The translations under genes were made by a program, and so were the position numbers. The notes below the pieces were generated by a model. That model saw only the letters and a program-made list of their open reading frames with translations. It did not search any database and was not told where the DNA came from. This document shows, piece after piece, positions 54,751 to 64,000 of a DNA stretch of 64,000 nt; within the stretch, counting starts at the first letter, position 1, and each line of letters starts with the position of its first letter. The DNA comes from Chrysogorgia sp. JL179-B06 (lineage: Eukaryota; Cnidaria; Anthozoa; Scleralcyonacea; Chrysogorgiidae). The DNA lies in NCBI GenBank assembly GCA_035772405.1, contig JAYKKM010000501.1:1-64000 (forward strand), in the 5' to 3' direction.

Positions 54751-55429
54751 ATGGCAAAGATCGGAACAAATAACTTATGGTCTTTATATAGCTTGAAAGG
54801 GAGGAAGACAAAGCTAGCTTTTAGAGACCTCAGTATCTGCAAAATCATTACAAGTATGTTAATTGTTTTTAAATGTTGTTTTGATCAATTAGTGATGATA
54901 TTTTTTACAGCTTTTCCGGACCGTGTCCTACGTGGATGTTATTTAACTTGATTTGGCTAAAGTGTAGTTTTAGGTAGCTCGCTATCTGAGTCAAAGCAGC
55001 TCAATGGTTGGAGCATTTATTGCCACAACAGTAACACGAACCTGCCTGTGTTGTCATGTTTTGTTTGTTTGATTATAATCAACAGGATTTTTGTTTCTCT
55101 TCATTAGAGGCATGTCTTAGGGTACACAAAAAGACCAGTGAACTGGAGATCGAGGGGAACATTGCTGAGTTTCTAAAGCATGCGCCACACAAAACTGGAG
55201 GATTAAAATTCAAGGTATTAATGTGATGTTATATTTTTATAATATAATTTTCTGTAAACAGTTAAAGTTCGCAACCAGATAAAGAATAAGACATATGGTA
55301 ATTGATACTTTGTTCAAAGCTCAAATCCGATCAAGTTACCTACAGGTACAGGTACAGTATGGTCACCACAGACAGAAAATGTGAAAATCTCCTCAAAAAG
55401 TAATGTAATAAATAAGCAATATAATTACA

Positions 55430-55771
55430 GTATACAGTATACTGTGTATATATTATATATATTATATATATTATATATGTATGTGTGTATGTATGTATGC
55501 GTGTGTGTATGTGTGTATGTGTGTATGTGTGTATATGTGTATATGTGTATATGTGTATATGTGTATATGTGTATATGTGTAAATGTGTAAATGTGTAAAT
55601 GTGTAAATGTGTAAATGTGTAAATGTGTAAATGTGTAAATGTGTATATGTGTATATGTGTATATATGTATATAGGTATATATGTATATATGTATATAGGT
55701 ATATAGGTATATAGGTCTATTGCGGTATACGTATACGTATACGTGTATATATATATATATATATATATATG
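55430..55771 (+). repeat. Compound microsatellite in an intron
   Basis: Successive blocks: ATATATT units, (GTAT)n, GTGTATGT/GTGTATAT units, eight or so GTGTAAAT units, ATGTATATAGGTATAT units, GTATAC units and (TA)n. About 340 bp. It generates long meaningless Tyr/Ile/Thr/His ORFs on the minus strand. Confidence 0.95.
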
Positions 55772-56074
55772 GAACACAGGCACATACAAGAACACAGCAC
55801 AGCACACTTAGAGAATTAGCTGCTTCGACAAAAACGCCAAAAGAAACTTTTACCAAAAGTTGGACAGAGAAAGGGGGAATAGTAGAAATCGACAGTTTCT
55901 CGGATGTGCCAAGGGACCAGAGGCAAGTTTACAACGCTCGGAAGAACATTCAAGGCGATAACAACTCAAGTAGCAGTGGGGATTCTATTGTAGACCTTAT
56001 CGCCACGGCAAAGGAACACGAATCTAGATCCGATGGTGTGCTAATTAGGGACCTACGAATTAATACACCCAGAC

Positions 56075-57723
56075 TTGAGCTGTGTGGTTGCAAGCAATCA
56101 ACAATTAGATGATCTCGTACGTTTCTGTACTAGCCATGTCGATTGTAGCGTTCTTGCAATAGATTCTACTTTTAACATTGGTAAATACGATGTTACATTT
56201 ACAACATGTAACAATTTGCTTCTTGAAACTCGGGTACCTGATAATACGGGCAGACGACATTCCCCAGTTATGCTTGGGCCAGCCTACATACACCACCGCA
56301 AAGATTTTGATTCTTTTTACAACTTTGTAAGCAGTTTACGGCGATTAAGGAAAGAACTCGTTCATTTAATCGATTTTGGAACAGATGGAGATGAAGCTCT
56401 TATAAACGCACTCATAGCCGCGTTTCCACAAGCAACTGGTCTTCGCTGTTTCCTCCATTCTATCCGGAATCTGAAAATCAAGATATCCGAATTCAACTTG
56501 CAACCAATCCAAGCGCAGTTATTACTTGATATATTTGGCAAGCAAGATGACAACGAAGTAGTTTGTGGCCTTCTCGACGCTTTTGACACCCAGGAATTCG
56601 ACGAGAAACTTGCTGCCCTAAAGAGTAAATGGGATCAACTCGAAGCGGCCCGTTGTCGAAAGTCCTCTTTGGCTACCTCCTTCCATAGTTGGTTTTCGAA
56701 ATACCAAGCGCCATACATGCGTGAATCCATGATCTCTTCTGTTCGAGCTTGTGTTGGCCTCAAAGGAAAGCCTACCCCATGGTACACGACCAATAACAAC
56801 GAATGCATTAACAAAGTATCCAAGTATGATGTTGCCACGAAGCTTTCAATTCCCCAATGTATTGAAAAAATAGAAGAGTTTCTCAAGTCACAGTCCTGTC
56901 AAGTCGAGCTTGCTGTCACAGGTGAAGGTCTCTACCGTTTCCGCGAAATACCGGGATTTAGAGGTTACGAAAGAAGAATGGCTTAAGAAATCCAAAGAAG
57001 AAAAGAAAAAGCATGTTGCTAAAGTGCTTGGATGTCAAGTTAGGCCTGTTGCCAACATCCAAAATAATGCGCCTATGGAATTAGGTAGTAGTCACCACGA
57101 TGTCGAGGAGCTTGGCGAAGACAGCAACTTGTCAACACCTATCCACAGAGCCAGAAAAATTTCTGTTTCCCATTCAGAATCAGGGCTTTTTGTCGCTATT
57201 CCACCTCACTCATTAGCCACTATGTGGAACAAAACGGAAACAATTATAAATTCTGAGGGTGAGATATGTAAGGCGATTGGAAAATTCCATGATGAATTCT
57301 CGTCTGCCTCATTTTGTGTACCAGCACAACACTGGAAAGGTTGTTTGCGATGACTGCCCTCTGTACAAGGCATTTAAGATTTGCCAGCACTCCATAGCGG
57401 TGGCCGAGTCATGTGGATCATTGGCCCAATTTCTCAAGTGGAGGAAATCGTTGTCAAAAGGACAGAATTCGGCTGAAACTCTAACCAGATCTTCCCTGCC
57501 CATGGCTACAACAGGGAAGAAAAAGAACGACAGGAGAAGGTTGCCTAAGAAGAAAGTAAACACTACTACCACCCGGAATTTCGTTGATCCGTTGGACCAC
57601 GAGCTTACTGTCTCCGAAGAACCATTGTCTTCCTCTGATGCGGCACAAATGTCCAGTGCTGTTGGCGTTAATCCAGAAAACCTGATTTCGTCGGGTGCAA
57701 TCCAGAATAATGTTCAGGCGCAG
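56075..57723 (+). pseudogene. MULE transposase core and SWIM finger (main exon, three frames)
   Basis: Three consecutive frames. 56075-56986: catalytic-core region with D-S-T-F (first Asp block), GTDGDEAL and the C/H block RCFLHSIRN. 56910-57353: VTKEEWLKKSKEEKKKHVAK and an NLS-like stretch. 57259-57723: SWIM finger C-x2-C...C-x-H, a basic stretch GKKKNDRRRLPKKK, then an acidic Ser-rich tail up to a CAG|GTAATG donor. In the family, this enzyme cuts and joins transposon ends; SWIM fingers bind DNA or protein. Confidence 0.82.
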
Positions 57724-58195
57724 GTAATGTGCAGTATATCAAGGGACATACATGGGTGTCCCAAAAAACGTTTGTAATGTACGATTGAAAATGCAAAAAA
57801 ATTTTTTTACAAAAATCAATATTTATTAATCTGAAAATTTGAGACATGTAGGTAATTCAGTTGTGGTTTGTTTTAGCATATAGCTTCTTTACATCCACTA
57901 TTGCAAAACTCTTAATTTTTTAGCTTTTGCTAATTTGGCATAATGCAAATTTGTTTTCTTTCCTAACCGAGTGTTAGCTTGATTAAAATTCCCTTCGTGA
58001 ATGACTCACAACGAAAAGCAATCGTTTCTGAAATATATTTGATACTATTTTCGTTGGTTTTGAATACAGGTCATGCAACTTCAAATGTTTTTTTCTCGGC
58101 TAGAATTTCATGACAATCTACGTTACCTCTTACTAGGTGCAATAAAAGCTGTTTTATTATTGGGACACCAGGACCTGACATGAGCTAATCTTTTA

Positions 58196-58524
58196 GTGCG
58201 TTACATGTTTGTGTGTTGCTGCAATACATTGTTACTAAGTGTACATTACATCGCAGCGAAAGAATGGAACAAACTGAATGGCGATATCAAGGCTGTGCCA
58301 AATTTTGAAACTTTTAAGCGAAAATTTTCCGGTGTTGAAGAAATTGAACTTTTTATAGAAGACTTTTTTACTAACAATTTATTTAATATTTACAACATAT
58401 ATACAACTCTATTTAATATTTCTTGTAGATATTGTTAACTTGCAGGGCTTCATCGAAGAACACCTTCGGGTGGTATGAACCCCCTGTTAAAATATTATTA
58501 TCATTCATTCATTCATTTTAATAG
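58196..58524 (+). mobile_element. LINE 3' end inside the MULE gene intron
   Basis: ORF2 C-terminal scrap AKEWNKLNGDIKAVPNFETF then KRKF, stop at 58436-58438, a short UTR (CTTCATCGAAGAACACCTTC) and a (CATT)n tail at 58500-58517, right next to the splice acceptor of the next exon. CR1/L2-like by pattern. Confidence 0.7.
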
Positions 58525-59178
58525 CCGTGGTTATCCCAGTAGCCCAATCCTTCAGTCAAGAGCAAGCAACCTTTCAATCTCAGGTAAATATTGGTGAACG
58601 TTAACTGTTTATTGCATATACTGAAAATGTAGTAATCGTTATCACCCTCATTACTGTCATTCTTATAGCATACTCAACTACTTAGCTCATCTCAATCCCC
58701 GATAATAAACCAGCATAATCTTTCTGGAAGTGCGTTTGGTACACAGTTCAGCCAAGCAGCGGTTTACTCACAGGTATACAACTGAAATATATATGCATCA
58801 TGCTGTAAACAAGATTTCGCCAAAAATTGACCCAAACTAAATTGACAAACACAACAGTCTAACAGCATTATTCATGCAACAGATTATATTTAAGCGTTCT
58901 ATATTTTTTAGATTCAACGACCATTTTCAGTTCAACCACTTCTTGCTAACCTTCGTTACCATCCTGCTGGTATGATTAACGCAGGGAATACCCAACAACA
59001 GCATGCAACTTCTAGTTCACAGGTAATTATATACCATTATAAGCAAACAGATATTTATATTGGTAAAATTAGAATGCTAATACCATGTATACTTTTCCAA
59101 CATCATTATATCAATAAGTATATTTTGACGATCATCATTCATGTTATCTTTTTTGACATGCACTTTTCTTACATTCAG

Positions 59179-59646
59179 TCTCAGAGAATAATGCCAACGG
59201 GTCCAGCATCGCAACCACCAGTACCTAGTCAGTTGCCTAATCATCAACAGTGCAGTCCTTCAACCAACATGCAATGGCATTCAGGCAACTCCCCATATCG
59301 GTACGAACTAGTAACCCTTAATAATAGGGTAAGAAAATGCTACGGTTGTGCTCAGAATTTTGCGGAGTGCTACAGAGAAGAGCGGAAGAATGTTGTTGTA
59401 AGGCACTACGACAAGCGTGTCAAGGGGAAAAACCAAAAAGGGAATCTGGTCTACACCGAAGGCTTCCAGGCTGCTTACTACCACCTTAATCCCAGTCACA
59501 TATTAATGAAGAATCCTATGTTCGATGGACGAGTTATGGTGGCAAGAGAATTGTGGGAGAGCTTCTCGGAAGAGACCAAAGTAAATGTTCACTCTTCGGG
59601 ATTACATGTGCAATTCATGTTAATTAAGTACTATTGCCTTGATTGA
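59179..59646 (+). CDS. Terminal exon of the MULE-derived gene
   Basis: Acceptor TTACATTCAG. Gln/Pro/Ser-rich start (SQRIMPTGPASQPPVPSQLP), then YELVTLNNRVRKCYGCAQNF, KNQKGNLVYTEGFQAAYYHL and a stop at 59644-59646. The Cys domain is intact in this copy. The preceding small exons also end in Ser-Gln codons, giving a repetitive exon design. Confidence 0.7.
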   Translation, partial: SQRIMPTGPASQPPVPSQLPNHQQCSPSTNMQWHSGNSPYRYELVTLNNRVRKCYGCAQNFAECYREERKNVVVRHYDKRVKGKNQKGNLVYTEGFQAAYYHLNPSHILMKNPMFDGRVMVARELWESFSEETKVNVHSSGLHVQFMLIKYYCLD

Positions 59647-60505
59647 TTTCCTTTAAAACCGATTTTGTGTATATGTTCGGGATTTATACATTAGTTGTGT
59701 TATGTTATGGTATAATTATGGGGTTTACTATGTTTGGGAACTTTACAGAACTCTATGGTATCTAAAATCCGCTGTTAAGCCCCCTTCTCAAGGAGGACGA
59801 TATGTTAGTAATGCCGTGTCAATTTTACTATGTATGTAAATTTTGTCTACTTTCTTAGTCGGAAATAGTCGGTAACTTTCACTTGTTTTCATACTAATTA
59901 ACAGATGCCTTGCAAACGTATTCCTGCCAGGCGGCATAAATGAATTGCATTGTTTCCCAGCAAGCAGGTTTTTGAAAGCCCCGACAAAATTAGTTACTGT
60001 GAAACGTATTGTGGAATCACAAGACACAATCAAGAACACAATTCATTGTACAGTTTTTTTTTTCAACAAAACGTCACAATGCAACTCATCTAATTATCGT
60101 ATAAATAATGTTTACTATGAATATGCACTACATGTATGTATGCGTAAAGAATAATATTTTTTTAGATTTTTTTTCGTTTTGGTTGGCTTAAATACATAAA
60201 TCGGTATTCAATTTGTTTCTTTTTACGTTTTCTGGCCCTGTGTTTTACGCTTATATAGGGCCCGGCCCGTGCTTGTCTTATGCCAAAATATTCTTCCCCA
60301 ACCTCATAACCCAAAAAGGTAAATTTCGCTATATTTGCGAGGCTATACTTTCGCGATTTTGATCAGGAAAGTGAAAAATGGATTAAAATGGCATAAAAAG
60401 GGTAAGGATTTTATTCACGAGGATTCAATTCAGCGATTTTTTTCGACTATTCGCCGACTATTCGCCGACTATTCGCACTATTCGCGACTATTCTCCTTTT
60501 ATCAA
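59647..60505. other. AT-rich DNA, no gene seen
   Basis: Contains a short tandem repeat TTCGCCGACTA (11 bp, about three units) at 60446-60496 next to the LINE G boundary. Otherwise nothing. Confidence 0.55.
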
Positions 60506-62803
60506 TTACCTTAGTTTTACAGATCTAAGTGCTCCATTGATGTCTTCGGGCAGCGGCACTGATGACAGATGTTGCAAGGCTCTCAGCGTGCGCAATAAAC
60601 CTATTAGCCTGAGTGCAGACGCTTTAATAATAGGAAGTAGCACACTTGAACAGCCTTTAAAAATCCCAGCAGGTATAGGATCCAGGGTGCATGATTTGAT
60701 CGTAGTGTTTCTTAGAAGAATCTCAAGCTCACTAGTAGTCGTAGGTGAAAAAAGTCCTAACTCCGGTACAGAAGTGTTGTCCGTGCATGAAGATGAAATG
60801 GGAGGAAAAACAAAATCCCTTCTTATAGCAACAATTTTTGAAGTAAAAAAGTCAGCAAATTTGTTAGCAAGATCCTTGGCATTATCGTGAGATGGTAACT
60901 TCTTAACAGATTTCTTGTTTAGCATCTTATCCACTGCAGAGAACAGGACAATATGGTTTTTGTTGTTGTCCTCAATAAGGTTTGAATAAAACTTCATCTT
61001 CGAGCAGAAAATTAGACTGTTTACACGATTGCATTGCTCAACATAGATGTCTCTGTTGACGGTTAGTTTATTTTTACGCCATAAACGCTCTAGACGCCTT
61101 CTTTTTGCTTTCTCGATTTTAATTTCGTCAGTATACCAAAGGGTGATAACGCACTTCCTGATTGGAGCATGGGAGTCTAAAACAGATGAAAGTGTAGTAT
61201 CGTAGAGTTCGTAGAGATCAGTTACATCGTAAACGGTACAATAGTTCTTCAACAATGACGAGTTTTTAATGTCGCTTATAAAACTCTCCAGATTCACTGA
61301 ATGCACTTTCCGATAACTGATTTCTTTGCGTGGTAGACAGGGTTTTGCTAGTGATAAGCTACAGTGCACAGCACAATGATCAGAAATCACTGGGTCAGAC
61401 ACTGTGACATTAGACACCAGGTCGTCATCCGCTCTAGTAATGATTAAATCAAGTATATCACCGTTCCTGTGAGTGGATGAATTAACATGTTGTTTTAAGT
61501 TAAAAGTCTCAAGCAAGTTTAAAAATTGAGCTGTTGACACGTCAGTCGGTGAATCAAGGTGTAGATTAAAGTCACCCATTATAACCAAACTCGCAGGTAC
61601 AGGAACAAGCAATTCAAGAAATTTGCTGAATTCATCCATAAACAAGTTCTTTGTCAGCCCATTCTTTTGAGATGGAGGAGGAGGTCTATAATAATAATAA
61701 TAATAATAATGTTTACTATTTATATAGCGCAAATTTGCATGTGTATATGATCAAATGCGCTTTACAACATCGACAATTTATTCTATTATATTCTGTACCT
61801 AGTACCCAGTATCCCAATCAATTAACCTAAATATAAAGAACTATCATTCGTACATTCGCAGATGAATATTTCAAAATAAAGTCCAGGCGTTCAAATGATT
61901 TGTAGGATTTTGTAAACTTAACTTTAAGTTTGAACCACGTTTTATACAAGACTGCAACCCCACCACCACGCGATTGTCTGGGAATATGCTTGAGTAGATA
62001 TCCCATGGGACAAAGATCGTTTATTATTCTTTCATCAGCCACATCTCCTTTTAGCCATGTTTCTCGGTCAGAGCCAAAATGTCGATATTATTACTGAGTT
62101 AACAGATCTAGTATTCAGAACGCAGCAATCAACCGGGCGAAGTTCATTACGCAACGGAGCAGGTTCATGGTAAATTGTTATCAAATTTTCAAAACACCGC
62201 GAATTTACATAACCAGCACCACAACTGTTATTTCGACGAGATATTCGCACATGGATACGCTGTTTGCCACCTCTTTATCCACGATATTTTAGGATGTTAT
62301 AGCTCTTGAATACCTGTAGAACGTGTGGTGGTGGAACATCACGTTTGAGACGTCTAATTGCAAATAACCGATGTCGAGTATATGCCGTCGTTGAAAATTT
62401 ATACAAACAAAAGTTCTTGTCCTGATTGTTGCAAGATTCAAAGCGAACTACGTTATTTACAGGTCCAGGATTGCTTAGAATATCACCAAACATAGTGATA
62501 TCTGATGGTGGGTCGTGGTATAACTGGACACATTTGTCCATGTTTGGTCCATTTGCTAAGCGGATAACACGAACATTTGAAGCCGCTTCGGCCGCGAAGG
62601 TCAACAATACGCCCCTGACACTTGAAATAAAACTTCACAATCTTCACCACCAAGGTATGTGGCTTTCTCAAATCACCAAAACCTGACCCATGAGGTGTAC
62701 CAATATTATATCCATCTTTATCCGACCAACGATAACAATAAATTTGATCAAAGATCAATAAAAAGCATAAAAAGAAGAGAGCACCAAAACGCGTGGCAGC
62801 CAT
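60506..62803 (-). mobile_element. CR1/L2-like LINE (element G), 5' half only
   Basis: Minus strand from ATG at 62803: signal-peptide-like MAATRFGALFFLCFLLIFDQ, GDILSNPGP (62461-62487, other frame), start of endonuclease (NNIDILALTE, frameshift near 62070), SRGGGVAVLYK, then an inserted short element (61690-61825), then frame 61732-60506 with VIMGDFNLHLD, DPVISDHCAVH (both endonuclease boxes), linker and the RT entry block SCTLDPIPAGIF. The copy stops at about 60506, so RT palm and 3' end are absent. Frameshifts near 62500 and 62070 and a stop near 61827 break it. Confidence 0.85.
61690..61825 (-). mobile_element. Short element with GCGCTATATAAATA...(ATT)n tail inserted in LINE G
   Basis: On the minus strand: CAATTGATTGGGATACTGGG ... 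AAGCGCATTTGATCATATAC ... GCGCTATATAAATAGTAAAC then (ATT)n. This AAGCGC...CGCTATATAAAT...(ATT)n tail is common in SINE/LINE 3' ends. TTATA occurs at both borders. The endonuclease frame resumes on the other side. Confidence 0.65.
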
Positions 62804-63113
62804 GTTGGCGCCCAATCACTGAATGATAAAAGGGCACTATAGTATGCAAAGTACTGTAACAATGTACACATTGCAAAAACAGATGATTAGCAATAAAGAA
62901 AGGTCAACAGTTGTATGGTATATTATGGTACATATATTTTCCATAGACCCAATTGGTTCCTTCATCTGAATTAGGGGCACCAGGATGGAGATTTTTCAAT
63001 TTTTTGTTAGACTAGTGTCTGCAAAGGAAGGCACTGATCTATGGGTTGTCAAAAATTGTTTTAGCCGGGTTTACGTATAGTATAATCGTATGATATACAT
63101 ACATATATGATAT

Positions 63114-64000
63114 ATGGCGGCCATACTTCGCCACTCTCTGGGATCTTTTAATGTTTTAGTGTTATTTCTGGTTGCTTCAAGTATCATTGCTGGTCAAACT
63201 AATCCAAATGGTCTTATCCAAGCTTCTAAGTGCTGGGCCTGGAGTCTGCGACCAATTTATGATGTTCATCGCAGTAAATTTGCGAACCAAGCAACGGCGC
63301 CGAATGCTCCTCGCAGGCCAATAAATGTTTGGGGCAAGCGCGGCTTTACATGCTTGTTTTTGCCAGTTAAAGACCTCACTATTTGTATGGACATTGCTTC
63401 TAATCCTGGACCTGTATTAACAAACAATAGAACGAGAGAATTGAGTTGTCTTCCTACAGCTACTTCATATATTTCGCCATTTTCAAGTATTGGCAGTCAA
63501 CCATTGCGAGCAGATTATTCAAGGTTTGAGTTACTTTCTACATGTTATTTTATGAAATGTTACCGACCAGATTATCCTATTCAGTTTACTTTGGAGGCTA
63601 ACGGAACTTGAAGATATAATAACAAGTTATCGGGAGAATCGCTTAGAGGGATAGTGAAGGAAAAGCAGATGCCAATTCCAACTATTATTTCGTCAAATCG
63701 ACATAAACCTCGCTTGAATAAATTAAGATCAAGGAATAAACACAACTTGTCATACATTAACATTAATCGGCGACAATACACTAACTTTCCTACTCAGTTT
63801 AATATGGAGGCTAATGGGATTTCAAGATATAATGACAAGTTATCGGTTAAATCGCTTAAAGGGAGAGTGAATGAAAAGCAGATGCCAATTACAACTATTA
63901 TTTCGTCAAATCGACATAAACTTCGCTTGAATAAATTAAGATCAAGGAATAAACACAACTTGTCATACATTAACATCAATCGGCGACAATACACTAACTT
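63114..64000 (+). pseudogene. CR1/L2-like LINE (element H) 5' end with tandem 71-codon repeat, runs off right edge
   Basis: ATG at 63114 opens MAAILRHSLGSFNVLVLFLV, a clear hydrophobic signal-like segment, then VWGKRGFTCLFLPVKDLTIC and MDIASNPGPV (63390-63413). A TGA at 63609-63611 interrupts; the same frame then stays open to the window edge through a 213-bp tandem repeat (63575-63787 and 63788-64000) rich in Asn, Arg, Lys (SNRHKPRLNKLRSRNKHNLS). The upstream protein resembles LINE E and G 5' ends. Endonuclease and RT would lie beyond the window. The stop sits where the second repeat copy has a TCA Ser codon. Confidence 0.7.
63575..64000 (+). repeat. 213-bp in-frame tandem repeat
   Basis: TCCTATTCAGTTTACTTTGG at 63575 pairs with TCCTACTCAGTTTAATATGG at 63788; two copies with a modest number of substitutions and no frame change (213 = 71 codons). 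A third copy may begin at the window edge. Confidence 0.93.

Larger units (their letters stand above)
54751..59646 (+). pseudogene. MULE/SWIM transposase-derived multi-exon gene, frameshifted
   Basis: Exon 1 54751-54853 (MAKIGTNNLWSLYSLKGRKT, donor GTATGT), exon 2 from 54911 (FPDRVLRG), exon 3 55108-55214 (donor GTATTA), main exon about 55798-57723, then small exons 58525-58583, 58669-58773, 58912-59022 and terminal exon 59179-59646, the last four ending or starting in phase 0 at GT-AG borders. Main exon: AIDSTFNIGKYDVTFTTCNN and FGTDGDEALINALIAAFPQA (MULE transposase core), LRCFLHSIRNLK, then a SWIM zinc finger VCDDCPLYKAFKICQHS. Terminal exon: KCYGCAQNFAECYR and YYHLNPSHI, a Cys domain common at the end of such invertebrate proteins. 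Frameshifts near 56090, 56940 and 57340, a stop in exon 2, and a phase mismatch at 58525 make it a likely pseudogene. Confidence 0.8.

Noticed and set aside
55340..55856. Minus-strand ORFs of Tyr/Ile/Thr/His repeats, and the plus-strand Val/Cys/Tyr repeat
   Set aside because: Produced by the compound microsatellite; no protein would be expected.
1..64000. CRISPR arrays, bacterial operons, riboswitches or prophage genes
   Set aside because: No regular direct-repeat/spacer array, no ribosome-binding-site-led gene strings; the window is eukaryotic throughout.

Overview
This window looks like an AT-rich, intron-bearing metazoan genome, probably an early-branching invertebrate and most likely a cnidarian. 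The reasons are the mix of transposons (BEL/Pao, DIRS-like, Crypton-like, Tx1-like and CR1/L2-like elements, MULE with a C-terminal Cys domain), short GT-AG introns, and the lack of any bacterial or viral gene organisation. No intact single-copy housekeeping gene is visible. Nearly everything is transposon, transposon-derived gene, or decayed AT-rich DNA.

Left third (1-25.5 kb): a broken Ty1/copia gag-pol (minus, running off the left edge); a DIRS-like tyrosine-recombinase retrotransposon (plus) precisely interrupted by a 638-bp TTAA-flanked MITE; decayed AT-rich DNA with a degenerate interspersed repeat; an LTR and the pol tail of an LTR retrotransposon (minus); the 3' end of a CR1/L2-like LINE; and a Tx1-like LINE (plus) that has lost its catalytic RT motif. 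The Tx1-like copy is abutted by two nested minus-strand CR1/L2-like LINEs. The longer of these was itself split by a 2.3-kb DNA transposon with AAAATAG-type subterminal repeats. A second decayed Tx1-like copy follows.

Middle (25.5-43 kb): AT-rich DNA with local tandem duplications, a CR1/L2-like LINE (minus), and a 5.0-kb Ty3/gypsy element (minus) with both LTRs, PBS and PPT but no RNase H domain. Then come a gypsy RT scrap, a decayed protein-kinase fragment, and a 1.24-kb element whose terminal inverted repeats contain a hairpin and which carries a RecQ-like helicase fragment.

Right third (43-64 kb): a Crypton-derived tyrosine-recombinase-like coding region followed by phase-1 exons. An intron there holds a complete BEL/Pao retrotransposon (identical 176-bp LTRs, 5-bp TSD, PBS, PPT, one open 1923-codon gag-pol), the only element here that looks recently mobile. 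Further right are an inverted pair of tRNA-derived SINEs, a gypsy gag-protease fragment (minus) split by a LINE tail, and a multi-exon MULE/SWIM transposase-derived gene with three frameshifts. The right edge holds two divergently oriented CR1/L2-like LINE 5' ends. These two, and the LINE that starts at 21430, share a MAA start, a signal-peptide-like N-terminus and an NPGP or PGP motif resembling 2A recoding peptides.
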